64,000 bases of DNA from Bin18 sp965242795 (GTDB lineage Bacteria > Desulfobacterota > Binatia > Bin18), in NCBI GenBank assembly GCA_965242795.1, contig OZ251505.1, positions 620,001-684,000 on the forward strand, written 5' to 3'. Positions within the stretch are counted from its first letter, which is position 1, and every line of letters begins with the position of its first letter. The position numbers and the translations under genes were made by a program. Of this stretch, positions 25,913 to 34,013 are shown piece after piece. The notes under the pieces are model-generated. The model made no database searches, was not told where the DNA came from, and was given only the letters and a program-made list of their open reading frames with translations.

Positions 25913-26332
25913 ATGCCTCCTGAGAGCCGAAGACCCGGCGGAGAGAATAGCGCAGCCTTTCGCCTCGTCCCGACCGACGGCGTGCTGAAACGCATCGCCG
26001 AACGTGCACGTGGGGCAGCAGGACCGTTCGATCTTGCCTCCCGGAACGTGTTCAAAATGGGCCTCGGGAATCCGGGGAACAACGAAGAGTACCGCGCCAT
26101 CTTCAACGAGTGCATCGAGAACGGATACATCCTGCTCGGCAAAGGCGGGGAGGTGGACTGGTCGGATCCACGATTTGACGATGACGAGGAAGTCAAAAAA
26201 AGCGGACGTCGATTTGCCATCCGCGCGAACCGGCGCCCAGACATCGCAACAATAAACGTCGGCTGTCCGGATACGGTCATCGAAACCTTGCGCGGTATCG
26301 TTCCTCCCATCCCTGGCAGCGCGCGTCTCTGA
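25913..26332 (+). pseudogene. Remnant of an EVE/McrB-type restriction protein
   Basis: A 139-codon frame with a good start (AAGGAG seven bases before ATG 25913). Its middle, NVFKMGLGNPGNNEEYRAIF followed by ECIENGYILLGKGGEVDWSD, resembles the N-terminal EVE-like or McrB-associated domain of modification-dependent restriction proteins, in which such text is followed by an AAA ATPase. Here the similarity stops soon after a seven-base A run at about 26192-26198, and the frame ends 40 codons later with no ATPase. I read it as a truncated, probably frameshifted relic flanked by repeats. The family call rests on pattern resemblance. Confidence 0.45.
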
Positions 26333-26389
26333 CCGACACCCGGCAGGCTCGGGGACTTCCACTCTCCCACGCTGTCCCCCATCCCCGGC

Positions 26390-26572
26390 CTTTCGACCCT
26401 TCGACAAGCTCAGGGATCGCAGGCTCAAGGACCTCCCCCCTTCGGTTCGTTGAGCTTGCGCTGTGTTGAGCCTGTCGAAACATCGAAACGAACCCCGATG
26501 TCACCTCGGCCTTCGCCTCCCACGCCCGACCCTTTGACCATGAGGGTCCTCTTGTATGTCATTCCCTTTCAC
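26390..26572 (+). repeat. Family A element with conserved tail, copy 5
   Basis: TTCGACAAGCTCAGGGATC, TTCGTTGAGCTTGCG and TTGAGCCTGTCGAAACATCG arms are followed by CGAACCCCGATGTCACCTCG and the tail ending CCTCTTGTATGTCATTCCC. It lies immediately upstream of the histidine kinase gene. Nothing else is visible in 26333-26724 apart from a GC-rich leader. Confidence 0.85.
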
Positions 26573-26724
26573 CTTCCCCCTCTCCCCAGCCCTCTCCCAC
26601 CAGGGGAGAGGGGATCGAAACCCCACGCGGGGACGATTGCAAACGGAGGCACGCTCCGCGGGCGCCTCCCGCAAGCCGAGAGCCCTGGGACGAGTCCGAC
26701 GCGGTTGCTACAACCGGACGCGGC

Positions 26725-27699
26725 ATGAAGACGCGGCGGTTTCTCTGGCTGTGCGTCGGCGTGGGCGCCGCATTCTGGCTGCTCGACTCGGCCATCGACT
26801 CGTGGCTGTTCGACGACCGGCGCCTGCTCGCCGAGGTCTTCACGTCCGAGCCCGAGGAAATCCGGCTGCGGCTGACCGTGTGGGCCGTGTTGGCCCTGGC
26901 CGGGTACTACGGACAGCAACTCATCACGGCGCTTCAGGCGGCGCGGGACGAACTGGAACGGCGCGTGCAGGAGCGGACGAGCGAACTCGCCGCCACGAAC
27001 GTCACGCTGCGCGAAGAAGTCGCCGAGCACGAGCGGACCGAGGCCGCGCGCAAGGCGATGTCGCGCAAGGTCCACGCCTCGCAGGAAGAAGAGCGGCGGC
27101 GTATCGCCCGCGACCTGCACGATGAAATCGGCCAGAAGCTGACCCTGGTGAAGATGAACCTCCAACTGCTGCACCGCGACGCGCACGGGGGAACAGCCGA
27201 GGGACAGGTGCGCGACAGTCTGACGCTGACCGATCAGGCGTTGCAGAAAATCCGGGACGTCTCGCTCGACCTGCGCCCGTCGATGCTGGACGATCTGGGT
27301 CTCGTCTCGGCCCTGCGCTGGTACGCCGACCGCCACGCGCAGCGCAGCGGCGTGGCCCTGTCCTTCGACGCCGCGGACGTCGCACAGCAGCGGATTCCCC
27401 GGGACGTCGCCACGGCGTGTTTCCGGATCGCGCAGGAGGTGCTGACGAACGTCGCCCGCCACGCGCGGGCGCGCAACGTGTGGATTGATCTCGCGGCGCC
27501 GGGCACCGAACTGCGGTGTACGATTCGTGACGACGGGGTCGGCTTCGACGTTGCGCACGCCCGGCAATGCGCGTCGCAGGGACGAAGCCTCGGGGTGCTG
27601 AGTATGCAGGAACGCGCCGCACTGGTCGGCGGCGCCGTGGACGTCGTTTCCGCACCGGGGACCGGCACCAAAGTGCGCGTCCGCTTTCCGCTGCGATGA
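26725..27699 (+). CDS. NarL-type sensor histidine kinase
   Basis: Two-component sensor of 324 residues. Two membrane helices (about 6-22 and 50-70) enclose a small periplasmic loop of about 28 residues, too small for a typical ligand domain. A coiled coil (72-118) leads to a HisKA_3 dimerisation domain with phospho-acceptor H132 in RRIARDLHDEIGQKL, followed by an HATPase_c domain with QEVLTNVARHARA and DDGVGFD. It sits 49 bases upstream of its response regulator. The adjacent TonB receptor gene is a candidate target. Confidence 0.93.
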   Translation: MKTRRFLWLCVGVGAAFWLLDSAIDSWLFDDRRLLAEVFTSEPEEIRLRLTVWAVLALAGYYGQQLITALQAARDELERRVQERTSELAATNVTLREEVAEHERTEAARKAMSRKVHASQEEERRRIARDLHDEIGQKLTLVKMNLQLLHRDAHGGTAEGQVRDSLTLTDQALQKIRDVSLDLRPSMLDDLGLVSALRWYADRHAQRSGVALSFDAADVAQQRIPRDVATACFRIAQEVLTNVARHARARNVWIDLAAPGTELRCTIRDDGVGFDVAHARQCASQGRSLGVLSMQERAALVGGAVDVVSAPGTGTKVRVRFPLR

Positions 27700-27748
27700 T
27701 CTCTCGCGCCCCGCAATACCGCCGTCGAGCCGTCTTTCGGAGCCCGCG

Positions 27749-28408
27749 ATGAAACCGTTGCGCGTCATCCTGGCCGACGACCATGCACTCGTGCGCGCCG
27801 GGCTGCGGGCGTTGCTCGAACGACTCGACGGTGTCGAGGTCGTCGCCGAGGCCGACGATGGGCGCGTCGCGGTCGCGCGCGCCCGGCAGCATCGGCCGGA
27901 CGTCGTCTGCATGGACATCGGGATGCCGGGGCTGAACGGCGTGGACGCGACCGCGCAACTCGGGCAGCAGTGCCCCGACGTGCGCGTCCTCGTGCTGTCG
28001 ATGCACAAGAACGAAGAGTACGTGAGCCACGCGTTGCAGGCCGGCGCCGCCGGCTACCTGCTCAAGGACGCGGCGCCCGCGGAGCTGGACGTCGCGTTGC
28101 AGGCCGTCGCGCGGGGGGACGTGTATCTGAGTCCGGCCGTCTCGCACCACGTCGTCTCCGGCTACGTGCAGCGCGTCCGCGCGCCGGCCGGCGGATCGCC
28201 CGCGTCCCGTTTGACGCACCGCCAACGCGAGGTCCTGCAACTGATTGCCGAGGGACGCACCACGAAGCAGATCGCGGCCACGCTCCACCTGAGCCCCAAG
28301 ACGGTCGAAACGCACCGCCGGCAGGTGATGGAGCGGCTGGCGGTACACGACATCGCGGGCCTGGTCCGCTACGCCGTGCGGGTCGGCCTCGTCTCCGCGG
28401 ATTCCTGA
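27749..28408 (+). CDS. NarL/FixJ-family response regulator
   Basis: A 219-residue regulator with an N-terminal receiver domain (ILADDHALVRAGLRALLE, phospho-acceptor D56 in VVCMDIGMPG, conserved K104 region GYLLKDA) and a C-terminal LuxR-type helix-turn-helix (LTHRQREVLQLIAEGRTTKQ, then IAATLHLSPKTVETHR). It forms a complete two-component pair with the kinase upstream. No target site is recognisable in the 97-base gap before the TonB receptor gene. Confidence 0.95.
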   Translation: MKPLRVILADDHALVRAGLRALLERLDGVEVVAEADDGRVAVARARQHRPDVVCMDIGMPGLNGVDATAQLGQQCPDVRVLVLSMHKNEEYVSHALQAGAAGYLLKDAAPAELDVALQAVARGDVYLSPAVSHHVVSGYVQRVRAPAGGSPASRLTHRQREVLQLIAEGRTTKQIAATLHLSPKTVETHRRQVMERLAVHDIAGLVRYAVRVGLVSADS

Positions 28409-28505
28409 CTCGGGTCTTTTTCCGCCGCTTTTCAGGGTCTTCCCCCTCCCCTTTCAGGCGGGGCCGGATACCGTCCGACAGCGGGCAACGAGTACGCTGG
28501 GCGGT

Positions 28506-30707
28506 ATGCGACTTCATACTCTCGCCGTTTCCTTCGCCGTTCTCGCCCTCCCCCTCGCTTGCCTATCCGGCGCACACGCCCAACCGCGGGTCAGCCTGCC
28601 CACCATCGAAGTCCGCGGCACGACGCCGCTCATGAGCCTGTCGGTGCCGCGCGAACAGGTGCCGGCCAACGTGCAGGTCGTGACCGGGGAACAACTCGCC
28701 AAACGTGGGACGCTCAGCCTGACCGACGCGCTGGCGCGTGACCTGGGCGGCGTCAACCTGACCCACGTGCAGAACAATCCGTTCCAACCCGACCTGACCT
28801 ATCGCGGGTTCACGAGTTCGTTTCTGATCGGCACGCCCCCGGGGCTCAGCGTCTTCGTGGACGGCGTGCGCGTCAACGAACCCCTGGCCGACCAGGTCAA
28901 CTGGGACCTGATTCCCATGGACGCGATCGACCGGCTGGAAGTCATTCCGGGCTCCAACCCGGTCTATGGCCGCAACACGCTGGGCGGCGCCGTGGTCGCG
29001 CGCACCAAACGCGGGATGACCAATCCCGGCACGACCGCGGAGGTGTGGGGCGGCAGCTTCGCCCGCTACCGGACGCTGCTGCAAACCGGCGGTAGCCGCG
29101 GCAAACTCGACTATTTCGTGTCCGGGAATCTGTTCTTCGAGGACGGGTTCCGGGACTTCTCGAAGAGCCACGTCGGACAACTGTTCACCAAGGTGGGCTA
29201 TCTGGACGAGCACGACGACTTCACCCTGTCGCTGACGCACGTCAACAACAAGCTGACCGGCAACGGCCCGCTGCCTGAAAGCCGGCTCAAGCGCGACCGG
29301 TCCGGGGTCTTCACCCATCCCGATATCTTCAAGCCCGACCTGTGGTTGCTGAACGGCCGGTATCAACGCGACCTCGGCCGCGGCGTGCTCTTGTCGTCGG
29401 ACCTGTACGGCCGGCTGCTCGACGTCGACCAATTCAATCTGGACGTGGAGGAAATCGTCGACGCCCGCACCAACCAGAAGGGTTGGGGCGGCACGCTGCA
29501 AGTCAGCTTGCAGGAGCGCCTGTGGGACCTGCCCATCTCCGCCACCCTGGGCGTCGATTATTCGGGCGCGCATCTCGATCATCTGATCGGCGAGGCGGGG
29601 GAAGATGACGACGAGAACGGCCACGAGGGTGACGAGGGAGACGATGACGATGGGAACGGCGGCGACATAAGGGATGAGGAGTTCGAGGTCGAAACCGACG
29701 TGAAGACCCGCACGCACGCCGGTGGCCCGTTCTTCACGGTCATCGCACAGCCGATCGACAAGCTGACGCTGACCGTGTCGGGCCGGTACGACGTGACCTA
29801 TCTCGAGATTGCCGACCGACTGGCCGACGGCATGGACGACGACGCGGGGACGGACGCGAGCGGCAACCACACGTTCGACCGCTTCAACCCCGCGGTCGGG
29901 GCGACGTACGCCTTTCTGCCGAACCTCAGCCTGTACGCCAACTACAGCGAAAGTTACCGCGCGCCGACCGCGATCGAGTTGACCTGCGCCAACCCGGAGG
30001 CGCCCTGCCCCGTCCCGACCGCGATCGTGGACGATCCCCCCCTCGACCCGGTGAAGGGCAAGACGTGGGAGACGGGTATCCGCTGGGCGCCGACCGACGC
30101 CGTCGACGCGACGCTGGCGTTCTTTCGAACCGACCTGAAAGACGACATCCTGTTCCGCAACGAGCCGAACAGCCGCGTGCTCGGCTTCTTCCAGAACGTG
30201 GACGCCACCCGCCGCCAGGGGATCGAGTTGCTGTTGCGCGGCGTGTGGGGCTGGGGAAGCTGGTTCCTCAACTACACCGTGACCGATGCCACGTTCGAGG
30301 ACGACATCGAGTTGTTCACCTTCGCCAACGACGAGCGGATCGCCCACGTCCGCGCCGGCGACCGCCTGCCGCTGGTGCCGCCGCACCGCGTCAACGGCGG
30401 CATCGAGATGCACATCGGGTGGGCGTGGCGGCTCAGCCTGGACGCCGCGTACGTGGACGGCCAGCGCCTGCGCGGCGACGAAGCCAACCGGCGCAGCCGG
30501 CTCGACGAATACGTCGTGGCCAACGCCGCCCTGGAGTACCGCTACAAAATGTTCGACGTCTTCCTGCGCCTCGAAAACCTGTTCGACGAGGAATACGAGA
30601 GCTACGGCGCCTTTTTCGAGAACACTTTGGACAGCACCGGCGTGGAGCGTTTCATGGGGCCGGGCGCGCCGTTCGGCGCCTTCGGCGGCGTGCGGGTGCG
30701 TTTCTGA
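28506..30707 (+). CDS. TonB-dependent outer-membrane receptor
   Basis: A 733-residue TonB-dependent transporter. A signal peptide (about 1-25) is followed by a TonB-box-like LPTIEVRGT, a plug domain (VPANVQVVTGEQLAKRGTLS, VYGRNTLGGAVVARTKRG) and a 22-strand barrel ending GGVRVRF. Between barrel strands, residues about 362-398 are almost entirely Asp, Glu, Gly and one His, an acidic extracellular loop that could bind metal. No Fur box precedes it; it follows a NarL-type two-component pair. Substrate may be a ferric chelate or another metal complex. Confidence 0.92.
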   Translation: MRLHTLAVSFAVLALPLACLSGAHAQPRVSLPTIEVRGTTPLMSLSVPREQVPANVQVVTGEQLAKRGTLSLTDALARDLGGVNLTHVQNNPFQPDLTYRGFTSSFLIGTPPGLSVFVDGVRVNEPLADQVNWDLIPMDAIDRLEVIPGSNPVYGRNTLGGAVVARTKRGMTNPGTTAEVWGGSFARYRTLLQTGGSRGKLDYFVSGNLFFEDGFRDFSKSHVGQLFTKVGYLDEHDDFTLSLTHVNNKLTGNGPLPESRLKRDRSGVFTHPDIFKPDLWLLNGRYQRDLGRGVLLSSDLYGRLLDVDQFNLDVEEIVDARTNQKGWGGTLQVSLQERLWDLPISATLGVDYSGAHLDHLIGEAGEDDDENGHEGDEGDDDDGNGGDIRDEEFEVETDVKTRTHAGGPFFTVIAQPIDKLTLTVSGRYDVTYLEIADRLADGMDDDAGTDASGNHTFDRFNPAVGATYAFLPNLSLYANYSESYRAPTAIELTCANPEAPCPVPTAIVDDPPLDPVKGKTWETGIRWAPTDAVDATLAFFRTDLKDDILFRNEPNSRVLGFFQNVDATRRQGIELLLRGVWGWGSWFLNYTVTDATFEDDIELFTFANDERIAHVRAGDRLPLVPPHRVNGGIEMHIGWAWRLSLDAAYVDGQRLRGDEANRRSRLDEYVVANAALEYRYKMFDVFLRLENLFDEEYESYGAFFENTLDSTGVERFMGPGAPFGAFGGVRVRF

Positions 30708-30796
30708 GCACCGCTTCGCAGAGCCTACCCCCCGGCTCGAACGGGGTATGACGAGGGGACACTGACTTCGGGACCGTCTTGTTACTCGTTTCCTAT

Positions 30797-31030
30797 CTAT
30801 TTCAGAGGACCCGGGTGCAACCTTTGTCCGCCCCCGTGCTCCAGTTCGTGAATCGATTCCAGCAACCGGCGCGCGTTCTTGGGACTCCGCAGAAGATACG
30901 CAGTCTCCCGCAATGCATCATAATCCTCTAACGACATCATCACGACTGCCTTGTCGGGGCGTTTGATCCTCATCACCTGGTCGTGATCGTTTCCGTTATT
31001 TCCGTTAAATGCTGCCGAGCCTCGGTATCG
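30797..31030 (-). pseudogene. Phd/YefM antitoxin relic with frameshift
   Basis: The C-terminal half reads NDHDQVMRIKRPDKAVVMMS then LEDYDALRETAYLLRSPKNA, a clear YefM-type antitoxin. Just upstream, in another frame (about 30985-31025), the same strand encodes TEARQHLTEITE, matching the YefM N-terminal helix, so a single-base frameshift separates the halves. The family's initiating methionine is missing and the upstream side runs into repeat DNA at 31034. No RelE/YoeB toxin is found downstream. I call it a broken, solitary antitoxin. Confidence 0.7.
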
Positions 31031-31047
31031 GGAGATGCCCCCCGCCC

Positions 31048-31195
31048 CCGGCCTTTCGACAGGCTCAAGGACCTTCCCCGCCTCCCCCCTCAGTTCGTTG
31101 AGCCTGTCGAAACGAACCCCGAGATCACCTTGACCTTCGCACCCCATCCCCGGCCTTTTGACCATGACGATCCTCTTGTATGTCATTCCCCTTGG
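31048..31195 (+). repeat. Family A element with conserved tail, copy 6
   Basis: TTTCGACAGGCTCAAGGACC pairs with TTGAGCCTGTCGAAACG, followed by CCCCGAGATCACCTTGACC, CTTTTGACCATGACGATCCT and TTGTATGTCATTCCCC. It abuts the truncated 5' end of the antitoxin relic and the 3' end of a DUF2283 gene, so its insertion may have caused the damage. Confidence 0.85.
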
Positions 31196-31365
31196 GAATC
31201 CGTACCCGAGAAGTTCAACTTCTCGAACCCGATGACCTGACCGGCCTTATCCTTCATCAGAACCACTTCGTCTCCGGTTTCTTCGCACACGTATTCGTCC
31301 CGAGGGTCACCGAACCACACGGTCAGTGTGTTGCCGGTCCGGTCATAGAAGACCTGGACTTGCAT
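31183..31365 (-). CDS. DUF2283 small protein, copy 1
   Basis: A 60-residue protein with the DUF2283 pattern: MQVQVFYDRTGNTLTVWFGD, EETGDEVVLMKDKAGQVIGF and EKLNFSG. DUF2283 proteins are often encoded beside toxin-antitoxin or DUF4258 genes; function unknown. An in-frame ATG at 31389 would add eight residues and overlap the neighbouring DUF2283 relic. The final codons run into the repeat tail, so the C-terminus may have been altered by it. Confidence 0.7.
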   Translation of the reverse strand: MQVQVFYDRTGNTLTVWFGDPRDEYVCEETGDEVVLMKDKAGQVIGFEKLNFSGTDSQGE

Positions 31366-31375
31366 GACCGAACAC

Positions 31376-31593
31376 TCATGCCACGCCATCTTGCGCTGGG
31401 ACAGAAAATTTATCGAGCGTCAATTCATCAAGCCGGACCTTCCAGCTCGCGTTGTCGATATCGTCCCGACCATGTTCTCGTCGGCATCGTAATCAAGCAC
31501 GATCCCGACCGGGACTTCCTGGCTTTCCATGCTCGTCTGTTCGGACAGGTCAGTGTACAGGGAGTCGGTGTCAGAATAATAGGCGATTTTCAT
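31376..31593 (-). pseudogene. Second DUF2283 gene, interrupted by one-base frameshift
   Basis: From the ATG 31591-31593 the frame reads MKIAYYSDTDSLYTDLSEQT then MESQEVPVGIVLDYDADENM, a standard DUF2283 N-terminus, then hits a premature stop. Shifting frame near 31461-31470 restores DIDNASWKVRLDELTLDKFS then VPAQDGVA and a stop at 31376-31378, the usual DUF2283 C-terminus. One missing base (expected GGG ATC GAT) explains both. It overlaps the upstream extension of copy 1 and forms a tandem pair with it. This could be a true mutation or a sequencing indel. Confidence 0.75.
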
Positions 31594-31662
31594 AGCCGGG
31601 CCGGGTTTGATGAGGGAGAAAGGTGGCCCTCCCTTGCATGGGAAGGCCGGCAGGGTGAGACG

Positions 31663-32085
31663 TTACGGGTCGACACGCGCCGAGGCGTAGCCGCTGACGA
31701 CGGTGGCGCCGTCCTGGTTCACGGTCGCCACGTCGAGGTCCACGACGGGGCCGCCCTCTTCTTCCCGCACGGCTTTGACCGTGGCCGTGGCCGTCAGCGT
31801 GTCGCCCGGCCAGACTTGGCGCGTGAAGCGCACGCCGTACGACAGCAGCCGGCCGTCGCCGACGTAGTTGGTCAACATGCGGCCGGTCATGCCCATGGAC
31901 AACATGCCGTGGGCGAAGACCGATGGGTAGCCCGCGACCTTGGTGACGAATACCTCGTCGGTGTGGACCGGGTTGTAGTCGCCCGACGCGCCCGCGTACT
32001 GGACGAGTTGGGTGCGCTTCAGGTCTTCGACGACCTGCTCTTCGTACGTATCGCCGACGTTCAGATTCGCTGCGGATAACGCCAT
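31663..32085 (-). CDS. MaoC-like hotdog dehydratase
   Basis: A 140-residue single-hotdog protein with the R-hydratase signature in YAGASGDYNPVHTDEVFVTK followed by GYPSVFAHGMLSMGM. Members hydrate or dehydrate (R)-3-hydroxyacyl-CoA or -ACP. The 24-base gap to the FAS1-like partner upstream suggests a heterodimer of the mycobacterial HadAB type, where one subunit carries the catalytic Asp/His and the other forms the substrate groove. Here this subunit carries the D-x-N-P-x-H motif. Confidence 0.87.
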   Translation of the reverse strand: MALSAANLNVGDTYEEQVVEDLKRTQLVQYAGASGDYNPVHTDEVFVTKVAGYPSVFAHGMLSMGMTGRMLTNYVGDGRLLSYGVRFTRQVWPGDTLTATATVKAVREEEGGPVVDLDVATVNQDGATVVSGYASARVDP

Positions 32086-32109
32086 GACGTCTTTCCTCCA
32101 ATCGGGCGG

Positions 32110-32610
32110 CTATTGGTCGGCCGGGCGTTCGGTCTGGACGCCGACGCTGCGCGCGGTGATGACGAGTTCCCCGTGCTGGTCGCGGTATTCGGTGATCGTC
32201 TCGGAGAACAGCAGTTTGCCCGACCGCTTGCCCTGCTTCTCCCACTTCTTGCCCGGCTTCTGGGTCGCGCTCAGCACGTCGCCGGGTTTGATGTGGCGGT
32301 GGTATGCGTAGTGCTGCTCGGCGTGCAGCAGACTCTTGGCCTCGCCGCCCTCCTGCCCGGAACTCGGGTCTTTCTTGATGCCGGTCGGCTCCTTGCCGGA
32401 GCCGAACCACGGCTGGCCGATCTTGGGCCGCAGAAAATAATCGGGGTCGAACTGGGCGCTGGCCTGCACGAACGTCGGCGGCGCGACGACGTGCCCCGGC
32501 TCCGTCGTCTTGGCGTACTCCTCGTCGTAATACACTTGGTTGTCGTCGCCCACCGACCGGGCGAACATCATGATGTGGCTCGCTTCGACCGGAAATTTTT
32601 CTACCGCCAT
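32110..32610 (-). CDS. FAS1-like dehydratase domain protein (MaoC N-terminal type)
   Basis: A 166-residue hotdog protein matching the MaoC_dehydrat_N or FAS1-like group: VEASHIMMFARSVGDDNQVY, VVAPPTFVQASAQFDPDYFL, and later HAEQHYAYHRHIKPGDVL with SETITEYRDQHGELVITAR. These partner with a MaoC subunit to form a functional dehydratase. The gene lies directly upstream of the MaoC gene on the same strand. Its substrate is probably a CoA thioester, given the CoA-transferase at 35050. Confidence 0.85.
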   Translation of the reverse strand: MAVEKFPVEASHIMMFARSVGDDNQVYYDEEYAKTTEPGHVVAPPTFVQASAQFDPDYFLRPKIGQPWFGSGKEPTGIKKDPSSGQEGGEAKSLLHAEQHYAYHRHIKPGDVLSATQKPGKKWEKQGKRSGKLLFSETITEYRDQHGELVITARSVGVQTERPADQ

Positions 32611-32689
32611 CGAGACCTCCTTCGTTTCGGAATGACGTACAAGGTGACCCCAGACTTTTCACTGTCTGCTCTATCGCGCCTTTGGTCAA

Positions 32690-32775
32690 AACCTTTCGAC
32701 GAGCTCAGGGTCCGGCCCGTCGAGCTCGTCGAAACGGGCAGGGGAGCATCTTGCCTGTCATTCCCCTTCGTTTCG
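32690..32775 (+). repeat. Family A element, copy 7
   Basis: CTTTCGACGAGCTCAGGGTC and GTCGAGCTCGTCGAAACGGG form perfect-arm hairpin halves (TTCGACGAGCTC/GAGCTCGTCGAA), followed by CTTGCCTGTCATTCCCCTTC, a variant of the conserved tail. At 32632-32650 the inverse of the tail (GGAATGACGTACAAGGTGA) also appears, so two oppositely oriented pieces meet here. Confidence 0.8.
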
Positions 32776-32798
32776 GTGTCGGACGCCGGTCGGACCGG

Positions 32799-33539
32799 CT
32801 AGTTGCGTAGATACTTGTCGTAGAACACGAGCACGCGGTGCCACATGTCCTGCGCCGCGACCGGACGGTAGCTGTCGCGGTAGTCGGCGAAAAAGGCGTG
32901 CCCGGCCTCGGGATACATGCGGAACTCGTACGTCTTGCCGTGTTGGTCGAGTGCGGCCCGGAGCCGCTCGGCGTGCTCGGGCGAGGGGTTGGGGTCTTCT
33001 TCGCCGAACAGGCCCAACAGCGGGCAGCCCAGGTCCTTGACCAGATCGATCGGCGAGACCGGCCGCGTGGCCGGAAAATCGTCCTGGATGATGAAGCCGC
33101 CCGCGGAGTCCACCGCGGCGTCGAGATTGGTGCTCGTGCAGCCGAACATGAGCGTATAACGGCCGCCCGAACAGAAGCCGATCGCGCCGACCTTGCCGTT
33201 GGAGTCGGACCGGCCCTTGAGATAGCGGGCTGCGGCGTCGAGGTCGGCCATGGCCTGCGCGTCCGGCACGGAGAACATGACCTTGATGACGTCGTCGATG
33301 TTCGTTGGGTCGGGATTGCCCTCGCGGGTGTACATGTCGGGGGCGAGCGCGACGTAGCCCTCGCGCGCAAAGCGGTCGGCCACGTCCTTGATGTGGTCGT
33401 TCAGCCCGAAGGCTTCCATGATGACGATCACGCCCGGGTGCGGGCCGTCCGCGGCGGGGCGGCTGAGATAGGCGTTGACGGGCGTATCGCCCTGGCCGGC
33501 GTACTGCATCGTGTCGGATTGGATGGCGGGTGGTCGCAT
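32799..33539 (-). CDS. Dienelactone hydrolase family protein
   Basis: Alpha/beta hydrolase of 246 residues with the dienelactone hydrolase triad: C123 in IGFCSGGRYTL, D182 in FGEEDPNPSP and H214 in YPEAGHAFF. It also has VIVIMEAFGLNDHIKDVADR, the family's first helix region. The ATG at 33537-33539 has GAGGAGG upstream; the longer frame to 33710 includes intergenic DNA. It may act on lactones or esters in a degradative pathway; no ring-cleavage genes are nearby. Confidence 0.9.
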   Translation of the reverse strand: MRPPAIQSDTMQYAGQGDTPVNAYLSRPAADGPHPGVIVIMEAFGLNDHIKDVADRFAREGYVALAPDMYTREGNPDPTNIDDVIKVMFSVPDAQAMADLDAAARYLKGRSDSNGKVGAIGFCSGGRYTLMFGCTSTNLDAAVDSAGGFIIQDDFPATRPVSPIDLVKDLGCPLLGLFGEEDPNPSPEHAERLRAALDQHGKTYEFRMYPEAGHAFFADYRDSYRPVAAQDMWHRVLVFYDKYLRN

Positions 33540-33867
33540 GGCGGCGTTCCTCCTCTGGCTTTCCTCGGCTGGATAGAATAGCGGAAACATAGGGGGCGCC
33601 CCGCGGGGTTTCAAGTCGTTGGCGGCCGGCACGCAGGCTAAGGAAAAGGACTGGTGGAGTGTCTCGGTTTGAAATTTGCGGGCTGATTCCCTGCGGCGGC
33701 GGACCCTCACCCCCGGATCAAGTCCGGGGCAGGCTCCAACCCTCTCCTAGTGGTCCCTGAGCCTGTCGAAGGGGGAGGGGACGGAAGGACGATTTGAAAA
33801 TTGCCGCCGGCGCCCATCTGGTGTAGAGAACGAGGCGCAGACAGTAATAAAAAGTGGAACTACATAC

Positions 33868-33986
33868 TTGAAGATCCCACCCGGTCGTCATTCCCGCGAA
33901 AGCGGGAATCCAGAGGATGGATACCTGCTTCCGCAGGTATGACGAGGAAAAACCGTCTTCGGGATCGTCTTGTATATAATTCCCGT
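33868..33986 (+). repeat. Family B REP-like element, copy 2, ending in a TATAAT
   Basis: Same order as 4751-4893: TTGAAGATCCCACCCGGTCG, hairpin CATTCCCGCGAAAGCGGGAA, GGATGGATACCTGCTTCCGC, GTCTTCGGGATCGTCTTGTA, ending TATAATTCCCG. The perfect -10-like TATAAT (33975-33980) lies 33 bases before the LLM start, so the element may supply part of its promoter. A partial family A hairpin arm (CCTGAGCCTGTCGAAGG) is at 33755-33772. Nothing else is visible in 33540-34013. Confidence 0.85.
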
Positions 33987-34013
33987 AAAAGGAGAAGCAG
34001 AGAGGAGAAGCCC

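Noticed and set aside
28409..28505. A second Fur box ahead of the TonB receptor
   Set aside because: The 97-base gap is GC-rich and contains no stretch resembling the Fur consensus.
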